The position numbers were made by a program, and so were the translations under genes. Positions 8,625 to 17,374 of a DNA stretch of 26,243 nucleotides are shown in pieces (positions within the stretch are counted from its first letter, which is position 1; each line of letters opens with the position of its first letter). The DNA comes from Bacteroidota bacterium (lineage in GTDB: Bacteria; Bacteroidota; Ignavibacteria; Ignavibacteriales; Ignavibacteriaceae), in contig JAJYOQ010000007.1 of assembly GCA_021796135.1 (NCBI GenBank), positions 3,489 through 29,731 on the forward strand, read 5' to 3'. The notes under the pieces are model-generated. The model saw only the letters and a program-made list of their open reading frames with translations. It was not told where the DNA came from and did not search any database.

Positions 8625-9986
8625 TTATTTCCCAATGCAAAATTTTGCAAAAATATTGTTTAAAATATCATCAGAAGTAACTTCACCAATAATTTCTCCG
8701 AGTAAATTTTCCGAATTTCTTAAATCAACGGCAATAAATTCGCCTGTCAAATCATCTTTTATTGAAAGAATTGCAGCTTCAAGAGATTTTTTAGCTTCTT
8801 TTAAGCATTGAAAATGTCGAAGGTTTGAAACGATAGCAGATTTCTCGCTATATACCGGAGTATTAAGTGATACATCAACTAATTTTTTTAATAAAAGATC
8901 TATATTAAATCCGGTTAATGCCGAAATACAAATATCGCAATTTTCAAAGACTTTGTCTGTGAGGTCTATTTTGTTTATAGTTTTAATAATTTTCGTACCG
9001 GGGGATAGAGAAGTAATTTCGGTAAGTAAGTCAACAGGAATTCCATAATCAACATCTCCGAGAAGGATAATTACATCAGATTCCTTTATAGTCTCCCGGC
9101 TTCTTTTAATTCCTTCGTTTTCTATTTCATTTGAGGAAAGTCTTATGCCGGCTGTATCATGAAGTTTCAATAGAATTCCGTTTACGGTAATTTCTTCGCG
9201 GATAACATCTCTGGTTGTTCCGGGTAAGCTGCTTACAATAGCGCGGGATTCTTTAGTAAGGTAATTTAATAGAGAAGATTTTCCGACATTTGGTTTTCCG
9301 ACAATTGCTACATTTATGCCGTCTTTAATAACTTTTCCGAAAGAATATGTTGAAATCAGCGAGCTTAGTTCCGCAATAATATTTTCGATTCTATTTTGGA
9401 GTTCGTTTGTATTTATAAATTCAATTTTCTCTTCTGCAAAATCTAATTCAAGTTCAATAAAAGAGGAAGTATTCACCAGCATTTCTCTTAAGCTATGAAT
9501 TTTTTTTGACAAAATGCCGTCAAGTTGATTTCGGGAACCCCTTAATGAGGTTTCTGTCCGGGCATTAATAATGTCAATTACAGCTTCTGCCTGTGCTAAA
9601 TCCAACTTGTTATTAAGGAAAGCGCGCTTGGTAAACTCACCCGGTTCAGCGAGCCGGATTTTTTCATTTACGAGGAGTTCAATAATTTTTTGTGCTATGA
9701 AGGGATTTCCGTGAGTACTAATTTCAATAACATCTTCGCCGGTATAAGAATTGGGTGAACGGAAAATAGAAACCAACACATCGTCGATTATATTATTTTC
9801 ATTGTCAACAATTTTACCGTAATGAATTGTATGGGAATCCGCAGCAATGATTTTTTTCTTTCCTGAAAATATCTTATCTATTGCTGAAAATGAATTCGCT
9901 CCGCTTAGTCTAATTACGGAGATTGCTCCGGTCCCATTTGGTGTAGCCAGGGCAACGATTGTATCTTCGGTAAAAGAATTATTCAT
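8625..9986 (-). CDS. mnmE: tRNA modification GTPase MnmE (TrmE)
   Basis: MnmE is the GTPase half of the MnmE-MnmG complex that modifies wobble U34 of tRNAs. The 453-residue protein has the full architecture: an N-terminal tetrahydrofolate-binding domain (DTIVALATPNGTGAISVIRL at residues 8-27, EFTKRAFLNNKLDLAQAEAV in the hinge), a helical domain, and an inserted G domain. The G domain shows P-loop GKPNVGKSS near residue 230, DTAGIR near 276 and NKID as G4. The protein ends in the invariant CIGK, whose Cys is needed for modification. It is the first gene of the minus-strand block; its upstream region is the divergent gap 9987-10377. No Shine-Dalgarno is obvious before the ATG at 9986. Confidence 0.97.
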   Translation of the reverse strand: MNNSFTEDTIVALATPNGTGAISVIRLSGANSFSAIDKIFSGKKKIIAADSHTIHYGKIVDNENNIIDDVLVSIFRSPNSYTGEDVIEISTHGNPFIAQKIIELLVNEKIRLAEPGEFTKRAFLNNKLDLAQAEAVIDIINARTETSLRGSRNQLDGILSKKIHSLREMLVNTSSFIELELDFAEEKIEFINTNELQNRIENIIAELSSLISTYSFGKVIKDGINVAIVGKPNVGKSSLLNYLTKESRAIVSSLPGTTRDVIREEITVNGILLKLHDTAGIRLSSNEIENEGIKRSRETIKESDVIILLGDVDYGIPVDLLTEITSLSPGTKIIKTINKIDLTDKVFENCDICISALTGFNIDLLLKKLVDVSLNTPVYSEKSAIVSNLRHFQCLKEAKKSLEAAILSIKDDLTGEFIAVDLRNSENLLGEIIGEVTSDDILNNIFAKFCIGK

Positions 9987-10377
9987 AACGCGGCAAGCAG
10001 CAATCTTGAATCATGAATGCCGGGTTTTGAAATATTCAAAATGAAATTTTTCATAAAACTATACGTCAATAAATTTTAAAAGCTAAAAATAATTAAACGA
10101 GAATCGATTAACAATCCAATAATTTTCGAAGTGAATAGCTGGAAAATGAAAGCTGCAAACTTTAAGCTAATGATATTTTGGCAGATAAAATGTCAAAAAT
10201 TAACATGAATTATGACGATTGACATTTTGTGTGACAATATGGCACATTTAATCGACAAACATGTTTTTCTTCTAATTTATTTAATTATAAGGAGTTACGG
10301 TATATTTCTGTTCTGGTATGCAAATTGTTTAATTAAAGTTGAAAATAAGTTAATAAAAATTTAAGGAGAATAAAATC
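9987..10377. other. Divergent intergenic region between mnmE and hsp20
   Basis: This 391-bp AT-rich gap must hold the promoters for both the minus-strand mnmE block and the plus-strand chaperone block. It contains a palindrome TTTTGAA-ATA-TTCAAAA at 10025-10041 on the mnmE side and a perfect 10-bp inverted repeat at 10187-10228 on the hsp20 side. The hsp20 ribosome binding site aaggag is at 10363-10368, 9 bases before the ATG. No HrcA-type CIRCE repeat, no convincing DnaA-box cluster and no small gene was found. I could not assign a -10/-35 pair with confidence. Confidence 0.6.
10187..10236. promoter_or_regulatory. Inverted repeat, candidate heat-shock operator
   Basis: AAAATGTCAA (10187-10196) and TTGACATTTT (10219-10228) form a perfect 10-bp inverted repeat with centres 32 bp apart, about three helical turns. 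Two more TGAC-type elements follow or lie inside: tgacg at 10213-10217 and tgaca at 10232-10236. TTGACA at 10219-10224 would also serve as a -35 box, so a bound repressor could block the polymerase. The regulator is unknown. Confidence 0.45.
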
Positions 10378-10839
10378 ATGGCAATAGTAAGATTTAGTCC
10401 CGAAAGGGAATTGTTAAATGTTGAACGAGAATTCAACAGATTATTCCAATCCTTCGGCAACCGTTTCGGCCTAAACCAGGAAAACGGCAACGAAGAATAC
10501 GAAAACGCAGTCTGGACTCCGCTAACCGATATCTCCGAAGACCCCGACAACTTCAAAATCAAGCTTGACCTCCCCGGAATAAACAAAAACGACGTTAAAA
10601 TCGCCTTCTCCGACGGTCAGCTAACAATCAGCGGTGAGCGCAGACAGGAAAAAGAAACCAAAGACTCCAAATACCATAGAGTTGAAAGAGCCTACGGAAA
10701 ATACTATCGCTCCTTCACACTGCCTCAGCAAATTCAGCACGAGAAAATTGAAGCCGAGTTCAAAGACGGACAGCTGAGCATTACTATCCCAAAGGCTGAA
10801 GAGGCAAAACCAAAAGAAATCGAAGTCAAGGTAAAGTAA
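10378..10839 (+). CDS. Hsp20/alpha-crystallin small heat shock protein
   Basis: A 153-residue ATP-independent holdase that keeps unfolding proteins soluble for refolding by DnaK and ClpB. A short N-terminal arm (MAIVRFSPERELLNVEREFN) precedes the alpha-crystallin domain, about residues 46-140. That domain starts with WTPLTDISEDPDNFKIKLDLPG and closes on the GQLSITIPK signature at 131-139. The tail has the IxI/V-type oligomerisation motif IEV at 148-150. A strong aaggag ribosome binding site fixes the start. The first 60 bases use codons like the neighbours, then the gene shifts to the T-poor codon style of the chaperone block. It is followed by its own terminator, so it can be made alone in large amounts. 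Confidence 0.95.
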   Translation: MAIVRFSPERELLNVEREFNRLFQSFGNRFGLNQENGNEEYENAVWTPLTDISEDPDNFKIKLDLPGINKNDVKIAFSDGQLTISGERRQEKETKDSKYHRVERAYGKYYRSFTLPQQIQHEKIEAEFKDGQLSITIPKAEEAKPKEIEVKVK

Positions 10840-10923
10840 TCCTGAACACTGAAATAGTTGAATGAAATACCAAACACAAGCTCTCTGACGGCAATAGCTA
10901 ACAGAAAGAGAAAAAAAAGTTCT

Positions 10924-10960
10924 AAAGGGTAGCTGCAGTATCAGCTGCCCTTTTGATTTA
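10924..10960 (+). terminator. Rho-independent terminator after hsp20
   Basis: aaagggtagctg (10924-10935) pairs with cagctgcccttt (10942-10953) through 12 positions with a single G-U wobble, a 6-base loop (cagtat), and a T-rich tail ttttgatttatt. It separates hsp20 from the downstream J-protein gene and probably gives hsp20 a separate or more abundant transcript. Confidence 0.85.
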
Positions 10961-11025
10961 TTCATTACAGAGAATAAAAAAAATAAATAAACAACAAAAC
11001 CCGCTACTTACTAAGGGATGAACCA

Positions 11026-11949
11026 ATGGAATATAAAGACTACTACAAAATACTAGGCGTAGATAAGAGCGCATCAGCCGACGAAATAAAAAAAGTCTAC
11101 CGCCAGCTAGCCAAAAAATATCATCCCGATAAAAACCCCGGCAACAAAGCAGCCGAGGAAAAGTTCAAATCAATAACCGAAGCAAACGAAGTGCTAAGCG
11201 ATCCGGAGAAAAGAAAAAAGTATGACACCCTCGGCGCTAACTGGAAACAGTACGAGAACGCAGCTCCAAACCGCGGACCGTATTACTCCCAGCAGAGCCA
11301 CGGCGGATTTACCGGCGCCGAGGGCTTTGAGAATATCTTCGGCAACAGCGGCGGGTTCTCTGATTTCTTCGAGAGCTTCTTCGGTGCAGGCTTTGCCGGC
11401 GCTAAAAATAAAGCCTCTTCCTTCAGGCAGCCGAAAAAAGGTCGTGACTATGAAGCCTACCTTACGGTGACTCTTCATGAGGCATTCACGGGCGCCGATA
11501 AGGAGATCTCGGTCGACGGAAAAAAACTAAGAGTAAAGATTACTCCCGGCGTCGAGGACGGAAAAAAACTCCGCCTCCCCAAACAGGGCGGCGAGGGTAT
11601 TAGCGGCGGTGAGCGCGGCGACCTGTACCTAATTATAAAAATCGACAGACACCAAAGCTTCGATAGAAAAGATGATGACCTCTACCATACCCTGATCATT
11701 GACCTATATACAGCCGTGCTGGGCGGCAAAAAAGAAATTAAAACAATAGACGGAAAAAATATCTCGATTACCGTCCCTAAGGAATCCGATAACGGAAAAA
11801 TACTCCGCCTTAAGGGATTGGGTATGCCGAACTATGAAAATCCTAAACTAAGGGGCGACTTGTTTATTACTTTGTCTGTTAAGCTGCCTAAGAATCTATC
11901 GACAAAAGAAGAAAAATTATTTAAAGAACTATCCGAACTAAGAAAATAA
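11026..11949 (+). CDS. J-domain co-chaperone, CbpA/DnaJ class B type
   Basis: A 307-residue Hsp40. The J domain (residues 1-70, [20 protein letters not shown] and HPD at 33-35) would stimulate the ATPase of DnaK. A Gly/Phe-rich stretch follows, about residues 85-130 ([20 protein letters not shown]). The DnaJ C-terminal substrate-binding domains begin at [20 protein letters not shown] and end near [20 protein letters not shown]. No cysteine-rich zinc finger is present, so it is a class B protein like CbpA and not canonical DnaJ. An aaggg ribosome binding site lies about 10 bases before the ATG. No dnaK or grpE is nearby; it may serve the hsp20/htpG/clpB group. The htpG gene follows after 44 bp. 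Confidence 0.92.
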   Translation: MEYKDYYKILGVDKSASADEIKKVYRQLAKKYHPDKNPGNKAAEEKFKSITEANEVLSDPEKRKKYDTLGANWKQYENAAPNRGPYYSQQSHGGFTGAEGFENIFGNSGGFSDFFESFFGAGFAGAKNKASSFRQPKKGRDYEAYLTVTLHEAFTGADKEISVDGKKLRVKITPGVEDGKKLRLPKQGGEGISGGERGDLYLIIKIDRHQSFDRKDDDLYHTLIIDLYTAVLGGKKEIKTIDGKNISITVPKESDNGKILRLKGLGMPNYENPKLRGDLFITLSVKLPKNLSTKEEKLFKELSELRK

Positions 11950-11993
11950 AATAAACTAAAAATTAAACCTTAAAATAAAAGAGAGACAAAAAC

Positions 11994-13904
11994 ATGGCTC
12001 AAAAACAAACTGCAACGGAAAAACATGAATTTAAAGCTGAGATAAAACAGCTGCTCGATATATTAGTTCACTCATTGTACACAAGCCGGGAGATCTTCCT
12101 CCGGGAGCTAATCTCGAACGCATCGGACGCACTCGATAAACTTAGGTTCGAGTCTACCAAAGGCACAGATGTGCTGGATAAGGATTTGCCGCTAGAGATC
12201 AAAATTAACTTTGACGAGAAGAAAAAACTGCTTAGCATCTCCGACACGGGTATCGGTATGACTAAAGATGAACTGATAAATAACATCGGCACGATAGCCA
12301 AATCCGGCTCGGCTGAGTTCCTAAAGCAGCTCAAGGACAGCAAGTCAGATGTAAATAATATTATCGGTAAGTTCGGCGTCGGCTTCTACTCCGTGTTTAT
12401 GGTCGCCGAGGAGGTTATTATAAAGTCTAAATCATATAAGTCAGACTCACCTGCGGTTGAATGGAAGTCAGACGGTCTCGGCAATTATGAGATCGAAGAG
12501 CTTGACGATGAGCTAAAGCGCGGCACCACAATCGAGATACACCTAAAAGAAGACGCTAAGGAGTTTGCCGAAAAGTATAAACTCGAGTCAACAATAAAAA
12601 GACACTCAAACTTTATCTCTTTCCCGATTTACCTGGAGAATGAAAAGGTAAACACCGTCAGCGCACTCTGGCTGCAGCCCAAAAGTAAAATAACAAAAGA
12701 AGAGTACACCGAGTTCTATAAGTTCCTAAGCTATGACTCCGACGAGCCGATGGACACGATACATATATCGGTCGATGCACCGATACAGTTTAGCTGCCTG
12801 CTATTCATCCCGAAGAAGAACTTCGACTTATTCGGATTTAACCGCGAGGACTACGGTCTTGACCTTTATGTCCGCCGGGTGCTAATACAGCACAAGAATA
12901 AGGGACTTCTCCCCGAGTACTTAAGCTTCGTCAAAGGTGTGGTTGACTCAGAGGACTTGCCCCTAAATATCTCGAGAGAGACTCTACAGGAGAATGCAGT
13001 GTTCGCAAAGATTGCAAGCAGTATTACCGGACAGGTATTATCTTACCTGATAAAAAAAGGCAAAGATGAACCGGAAAAATATGCCGAGTTCTGGAAAGAG
13101 CACGGCAAGGTCTTCAAACTTGGCTACAGCGACTACAACAATATGGAAAAGTACACACAGCTGCTAAGATTTAACTCATCAAGCAGTCAGAGCGCAGATG
13201 AGCTGACAGGACTAGAAGACTACGTCTCAAGACTAAAAGACGGACAGAAAGAAATCTACTACGCATTCGGAAACAGCCGGGACGCCATAGCCCTCGACCC
13301 GCACCTAGAGATCTTCAAAGCTAAGGCAATAGAAGTCCTCTATCTATACGACCCGATAGACGAGTTCTTAATCTCATCGATCAGGAAGTACAAAGACTAT
13401 GACTTTAAATCAGTCGACACAACCGAAATGAGTAAGATAGAAAAATTAAAAGACATATCAGAAAAAGAAAACAAAATAGAGACATTAAGTAAAGATGACG
13501 AAAAGCAGTTCAGCAGTCTGCTCGAGAGAATAAAACAGATACTAGGCGAGCGAATAACAGAAGTAAAAGAATCAAAACGCCTGAGCGACTCACCCGCCTG
13601 CGTAGTAAACCCGGATGACAGCATGACCGCCTCGATGCAGAAGATACTGCGCCTGACAAATAAAGACTTAACAATGCAGAAGAAAATCTTCGAAATAAAT
13701 AAAGATCATAAACTAATTAGAAACCTGCTGAAGATATATAAATCAAACTCACAGGACGAATACATAACCAACGTAGTAGAAGAGTTATATGAATCAGCCC
13801 TGCTACTAGAAGGCAGCCTAAACGATCCATATAAACTAGTAAAAAGAATAAACCAAATGCTAGAGCAATCAAGTGATTGGTATACAGAAGTTAAAAAACT
13901 TTAA
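11994..13904 (+). CDS. htpG: Molecular chaperone HtpG (bacterial Hsp90)
   Basis: A 636-residue ATP-dependent cytosolic chaperone dimer acting late in folding with DnaK. The GHKL ATP site is complete: ELISNASDA with catalytic E38 and N42, SDTGIGM at 83-89, GTIAKSG around 99-105 and GKFGVGFYS at 125-133. The middle domain contains GVVDSEDLPLNISRETLQEN, whose Arg contacts the ATP gamma-phosphate. The C-terminal dimerisation part includes SPACVVNPDDSMTASMQKIL. Length is normal for the family. Codon use is strongly T-poor at third positions (4 of 76 codons counted at 13203-13430). The last codons, YTEVKKL plus stop, are repeated 71 bp downstream in the gap before clpB. Confidence 0.97.
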   Translation: MAQKQTATEKHEFKAEIKQLLDILVHSLYTSREIFLRELISNASDALDKLRFESTKGTDVLDKDLPLEIKINFDEKKKLLSISDTGIGMTKDELINNIGTIAKSGSAEFLKQLKDSKSDVNNIIGKFGVGFYSVFMVAEEVIIKSKSYKSDSPAVEWKSDGLGNYEIEELDDELKRGTTIEIHLKEDAKEFAEKYKLESTIKRHSNFISFPIYLENEKVNTVSALWLQPKSKITKEEYTEFYKFLSYDSDEPMDTIHISVDAPIQFSCLLFIPKKNFDLFGFNREDYGLDLYVRRVLIQHKNKGLLPEYLSFVKGVVDSEDLPLNISRETLQENAVFAKIASSITGQVLSYLIKKGKDEPEKYAEFWKEHGKVFKLGYSDYNNMEKYTQLLRFNSSSSQSADELTGLEDYVSRLKDGQKEIYYAFGNSRDAIALDPHLEIFKAKAIEVLYLYDPIDEFLISSIRKYKDYDFKSVDTTEMSKIEKLKDISEKENKIETLSKDDEKQFSSLLERIKQILGERITEVKESKRLSDSPACVVNPDDSMTASMQKILRLTNKDLTMQKKIFEINKDHKLIRNLLKIYKSNSQDEYITNVVEELYESALLLEGSLNDPYKLVKRINQMLEQSSDWYTEVKKL

Positions 13905-13980
13905 AAATTTACTTTTAACTTTTTACTTTTAACTTTTTACTTGTTTTCAGGTACACAGAAGTTAAAAAACTTTAAAAATT
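13880..13980 (+). repeat. 71-bp tandem duplication of the htpG 3' end with internal 14-bp repeat
   Basis: Positions 13880-13909 and 13951-13980 are identical at 29 of 30 bases, an offset of 71 bp. Both read YTEVKKL followed by TAA, so the second copy is an untranslated echo of the htpG terminus. The similarity continues more weakly: the 33 bases after each copy differ at about 7 positions. Within the first unit, acttttaacttttt is repeated exactly in tandem (13911-13924, 13925-13938), giving a period of about 7 (A/T)ACTTTT. The second unit runs into the clpB start codon at 14007, which has no visible Shine-Dalgarno. Confidence 0.85.
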
Positions 13981-14006
13981 AACTTATAACTTATAACTTT
14001 TAACTT

Positions 14007-16637
14007 ATGACTTTAAATTTAAACCGTTTTACAGTAAAGGCTCAAGAATCCATCCAAACCTCCCTAGAGATAGCGCAGAACTATAATAATCAGATGGTAG
14101 AGCCCGAGCACCTGCTAGCCGCCCTCATACAAGAGAGCGGCAACATAGCCGACACAATAATACAGAAGACCGGAGGCAATGTAACCCGGCTAAAGCTCAA
14201 AATAAATGAGATGCTGGAAGCGTTGCCTAAAGTCACCGGATCGGCAGCAGGCAGTCAGCAAATGTCAGCTCCGACAGTCAAGCTATTAGACACAGCCGCC
14301 GAAGAGTCCCGGCTCTTAAAGGACGAATACATCTCAACCGAGCACATACTGCTAGCCATATCATCAAGCGACAGTAAAGCAGGACAGCTGCTGCGGGACA
14401 ACGGAGTCTCCCACGAAGAGATCCTAACGGCATTAAAAGACGTACGGGGCAATCAGAGAGTAACCACGCAGAACCCGGAAGACACATACCAATCGCTAAA
14501 AAAATACGGCATAAACCTAAACGAGCAAGTCAAAGCAGGAAAACTTGATCCCGTAATCGGACGGGACGAAGAGATAAGACGGGTACTACAAGTACTATCC
14601 AGAAGGACAAAAAACAATCCCGTACTAATCGGCGAGCCCGGCGTAGGCAAGACAGCAATAGCAGAAGGCATAGCCCACCGCATAGTAACAGGCGACGTAC
14701 CCGAGAACTTAAAATCAAAGACCATAGTCTCACTCGACATGGGAACACTGATCGCAGGCACGCAGTACCGCGGACAATTTGAAGAGAGAATCAAAGCAGT
14801 CATCAAAGAAGTAGAAGACTCAAACGGCGAAATCATACTATTTATAGATGAGCTGCATACCCTGGTCGGAGCAGGCTCAGTATCCGGCTCAATGGACGCA
14901 GCCAACATATTAAAACCCGCACTAGCACGAGGAGAGCTCCATGCAATCGGCGCTACCACATTAAAAGAATACAAAAAATACATAGAAAAAGACGCCGCCT
15001 TAGAACGAAGGTTCCAGCCCGTAATAATAACCGAACCCTCGGAGGAAGACACCATCTCAATACTGCGGGGACTAAAAAACCGCTACGAAGTACATCACGG
15101 AGTCAGAATAACCGACGGCGCAATAATAGCAGCAGCACAACTATCAAGCAGATACATCACCGACCGGTTCCTCCCCGACAAAGCAATCGACCTAATCGAC
15201 GAAGCCGCCTCCAAGCTCAGAATAGAAATAGACTCCATGCCCGAAGAGCTAGACGTAGTAGAACGTAAAATCAAACAGCTAGAAATAGAAAACCAAGCCC
15301 TAAAGCGGGAGAATGACCAGCCCTCAGCAAGCAGATTAACAGAACTAAAAGAAGAAATAGGCGAGCTCATAGAAAGCCGCAATAAACTTAGATTACACTG
15401 GGAGCTAGAAAAAGACAAGATACAAAAAATAAGAACCATGAAAAGCGACATAGAAAAAGCCAAGCAGCAAGCCGAAAAATATGAACGCGAAGGAGACCTC
15501 GGCAAAGTAGCAGAACTCCGCTACGGAAGGATCACCACCTTAGAAAAAGAGCTGCACCAGCAGACCAAAAAGCTATCTGAAATCCAAGACACACAAAAGA
15601 TGCTTAAAGAAGAAGTAGACGCAGAAGACATAGCAGAAGTCGTAGCCAAATGGACAGGCATCCCCATAAGCAGAATGCTCGAGAGTCAAAGGACAAAGCT
15701 ATTAAAGCTCGAAGAAGTACTACACACAAGAGTAATCGGACAAGATGAAGCAGTCAGCGCAGTAGCCGGCGCAATAAGGAGATCCCGCACCGGACTACAA
15801 GACGCAAAGCGCCCAATCGGCTCATTTATTTTTCTCGGCACCACAGGAGTCGGCAAAACAGAGCTAGCCAGAACCCTAGCAGACTACCTATTTGACGACG
15901 AACATGCAATTGTCAGAATCGACATGTCCGAATACATGGAAAAGTTCTCCGTATCCAGACTAATCGGCGCACCCCCCGGATATGTCGGCTACGAAGAAGG
16001 CGGACAACTAACCGAAGCAGTAAGAAGAAGACCATACTCGGTAGTTCTACTAGATGAAATAGAAAAAGCGCACCCCGACGTATATAACATCCTGCTCCAG
16101 GTACTCGATGACGGCAGATTAACCGACAACCAGGGACGCACCGTAAACTTCAAGAACACAATTATCATAATGACCTCAAATCTCGGCTCGCAGCTCATAC
16201 AACAGAAGCTAGAGACAATCACAGAGGATAAAATAGACGAAGTAATGGGAGAGCTGCACACAAAACTAGTAGATCTATTAAGAAAAACCATCCGCCCCGA
16301 ATTTTTAAACCGGATAGATGAAATAATATTATTCAAACCATTAACCCAAAAAGAGCTAACAGACATAGCCGGCATCCAAATACAAAGGGTAAAGAAAATG
16401 CTAGAAGAACAGCAAATAACCCTCGAAGTAGATGACGAAACAAAAGACTGGCTATCAAAGCTAGGCTACGACATAACCTACGGAGCCCGCCCACTAAAGC
16501 GCTCCATCCAAAAGCACCTAATCAACCCACTATCACAGGAGCTGTTATCCGGCAAATTTACAAGCGGCGATAAGGTATATGTAACAGTCGGCTTAAAAGG
16601 GAAGCTGGAATTTAGTAAGGAAAAGTTGAAAACATAA
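14007..16637 (+). CDS. clpB: Protein disaggregase ClpB (Hsp104 family)
   Basis: An 876-residue AAA+ hexamer that, with DnaK, threads polypeptides out of aggregates. Domain order is complete: N-domain with two Clp repeats (residues 1-145), NBD1 with Walker A GEPGVGKT near 209-216 and the IDELHTL box, a coiled-coil M-domain about 410-525, then NBD2. The M-domain rules out ClpA and ClpX. NBD2 has Walker A GTTGVGKT near 611-618, [20 protein letters not shown] as pore loop region and [12 protein letters not shown] as Walker B. The start ATG gives the usual [15 protein letters not shown] opening, but no ribosome binding site precedes it. Third-position T is almost absent (2 of 82 codons counted at 15063-15308), the most extreme in the window. 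Confidence 0.97.
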   Translation: MTLNLNRFTVKAQESIQTSLEIAQNYNNQMVEPEHLLAALIQESGNIADTIIQKTGGNVTRLKLKINEMLEALPKVTGSAAGSQQMSAPTVKLLDTAAEESRLLKDEYISTEHILLAISSSDSKAGQLLRDNGVSHEEILTALKDVRGNQRVTTQNPEDTYQSLKKYGINLNEQVKAGKLDPVIGRDEEIRRVLQVLSRRTKNNPVLIGEPGVGKTAIAEGIAHRIVTGDVPENLKSKTIVSLDMGTLIAGTQYRGQFEERIKAVIKEVEDSNGEIILFIDELHTLVGAGSVSGSMDAANILKPALARGELHAIGATTLKEYKKYIEKDAALERRFQPVIITEPSEEDTISILRGLKNRYEVHHGVRITDGAIIAAAQLSSRYITDRFLPDKAIDLIDEAASKLRIEIDSMPEELDVVERKIKQLEIENQALKRENDQPSASRLTELKEEIGELIESRNKLRLHWELEKDKIQKIRTMKSDIEKAKQQAEKYEREGDLGKVAELRYGRITTLEKELHQQTKKLSEIQDTQKMLKEEVDAEDIAEVVAKWTGIPISRMLESQRTKLLKLEEVLHTRVIGQDEAVSAVAGAIRRSRTGLQDAKRPIGSFIFLGTTGVGKTELARTLADYLFDDEHAIVRIDMSEYMEKFSVSRLIGAPPGYVGYEEGGQLTEAVRRRPYSVVLLDEIEKAHPDVYNILLQVLDDGRLTDNQGRTVNFKNTIIIMTSNLGSQLIQQKLETITEDKIDEVMGELHTKLVDLLRKTIRPEFLNRIDEIILFKPLTQKELTDIAGIQIQRVKKMLEEQQITLEVDDETKDWLSKLGYDITYGARPLKRSIQKHLINPLSQELLSGKFTSGDKVYVTVGLKGKLEFSKEKLKT

Positions 16638-16650
16638 CTTAATATTTATA

Positions 16651-16688
16651 TTGAATCTATCAAAATAATGATATAATTTTGATATAAT
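16651..16688 (+). promoter_or_regulatory. Promoter and palindromic operator of the toxin-antitoxin module
   Basis: tatcaaaat (16658-16666) and attttgata (16676-16684) form a perfect 9-bp inverted repeat with a 9-base spacer. A consensus TATAAT lies inside it at 16672-16677 and a second at 16683-16688; TTGAAT at 16651-16656 can serve as -35 for the first with a short 15-bp spacer. An operator covering the -10 box just before an antitoxin gene is the standard layout for autorepression by the toxin-antitoxin complex. Confidence 0.65.
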
Positions 16689-16704
16689 AAAAAGAAAGTA
16701 ATTG

Positions 16705-16977
16705 ATGCCAATTATTAAGCCAATATCCGATTTGAGAAATAAATCAAACGAAATATCAAAACTTGCCAACAATTCTGATGAGCCGATTTACATAACAAAA
16801 AATGGTGAGGGAGATTTAGTTGTTATGTCAATGTCTCATTATTCCAAGCTGCAGTTAAAAATTGAGTTACTTAGTAAACTATCTGCCGCACAGAATCAAA
16901 AAGCCGATGGTGACAAAGGACGAACTCTGAAACAAGTAATGACTGATATTCGGAATTCGATTAATGTCAACAGATAA
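16705..16977 (+). CDS. Antitoxin, Phd/YefM family
   Basis: A 90-residue protein with the Phd/YefM DNA-binding N-terminus: PIIKPISDLRNKSNEISKLA, then EPIYITKNGEGDLVVMSMSHYSKL (residues 26-49), the characteristic strand-turn-strand followed by a helix. The C-terminal part (KGRTLKQVMTDIRNSINVNR) should wrap the toxin. ATG at 16705 is preferred over the TTG one codon earlier because it places the start about 6 bases after aaagaaag and gives the usual MPIIKP opening. It overlaps the toxin gene by 14 bases, indicating coupled translation. Codon use returns here to the T-rich local norm. Confidence 0.88.
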   Translation: MPIIKPISDLRNKSNEISKLANNSDEPIYITKNGEGDLVVMSMSHYSKLQLKIELLSKLSAAQNQKADGDKGRTLKQVMTDIRNSINVNR

Positions 16978-17272
16978 ATACGAAATACGGCTTTTAAAAA
17001 TAGCCGAAGAAGATTTAAATGAAATAATATCTTTTATCGCAGCTGAAAATGCATCTGCTGCCTTAGCAATCGCTGACCAAATTGAAAAAGACTTTGAGCT
17101 TTTATCCCTGAATCCTATGCTCGGCAGAATACCGCGAGATAAGGATATTAAAAATCTCGGATACCGATATATTATTATCAAAAATTATATCGTTTTCTAT
17201 ACTATTGAAGACAGAACAATTTTTATTCATAGAATTTTACATGGGGCAAGGGACTTTAAGGCACTTCTTTAA
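16964..17272 (+). CDS. Toxin, ParE/RelE family
   Basis: A 102-residue RelE-fold toxin. The N-terminal pattern IRLLKIAEEDLNEIISFIAA matches the ParE helix pair (conserved AxxDLxxI), DQIEKDFELLSLNPMLGRIP is the central Leu-NP-GR motif, and YRYIIIKNYIVFYTIEDRTI plus HRILHGARDF form the closing strands with the ParE-like HGARD end. ParE members inhibit DNA gyrase while RelE members cut mRNA on the ribosome; the HGARD end favours ParE, but the target is not settled. The module is complete and apparently intact. Confidence 0.9.
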   Translation: MSTDKYEIRLLKIAEEDLNEIISFIAAENASAALAIADQIEKDFELLSLNPMLGRIPRDKDIKNLGYRYIIIKNYIVFYTIEDRTIFIHRILHGARDFKALL

Positions 17273-17374
17273 ATATTAAGTAAACTCTTCATGATAATCT
17301 ATTCACCTTTATACTAATTAATGTTTTAATTATTTTACATAAATATATTTTAATATTTAAAATTCCGGCACTTC

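Noticed and set aside
10307..10335. Tiny leader ORF (MQIV) before hsp20
   Set aside because: Four codons, its nearest aaggag is about 24 bases away, and no regulatory structure follows.
9987..10377. Chromosome origin (oriC) at the divergence point of the two gene blocks
   Set aside because: Genes diverge here and parS sites are nearby, but I find no TTATNCACA-type DnaA-box cluster and neither dnaA nor dnaN flanks it. Divergent promoters explain the gap.
13911..13938. CRISPR-like or phase-variable repeat
   Set aside because: Only two 14-bp units of low-complexity AT sequence, with no spacers and no position inside a coding frame.
14453..15055. Long antisense reading frame opposite clpB (200 codons), with others opposite clpB and htpG
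   Set aside because: They are products of the T-poor codon use, which removes stop codons on the opposite strand; no family motif or ribosome binding site is seen.
16702..16704. TTG start one codon upstream for the antitoxin
   Set aside because: The adjacent ATG at 16705 gives the normal Phd/YefM N-terminus.
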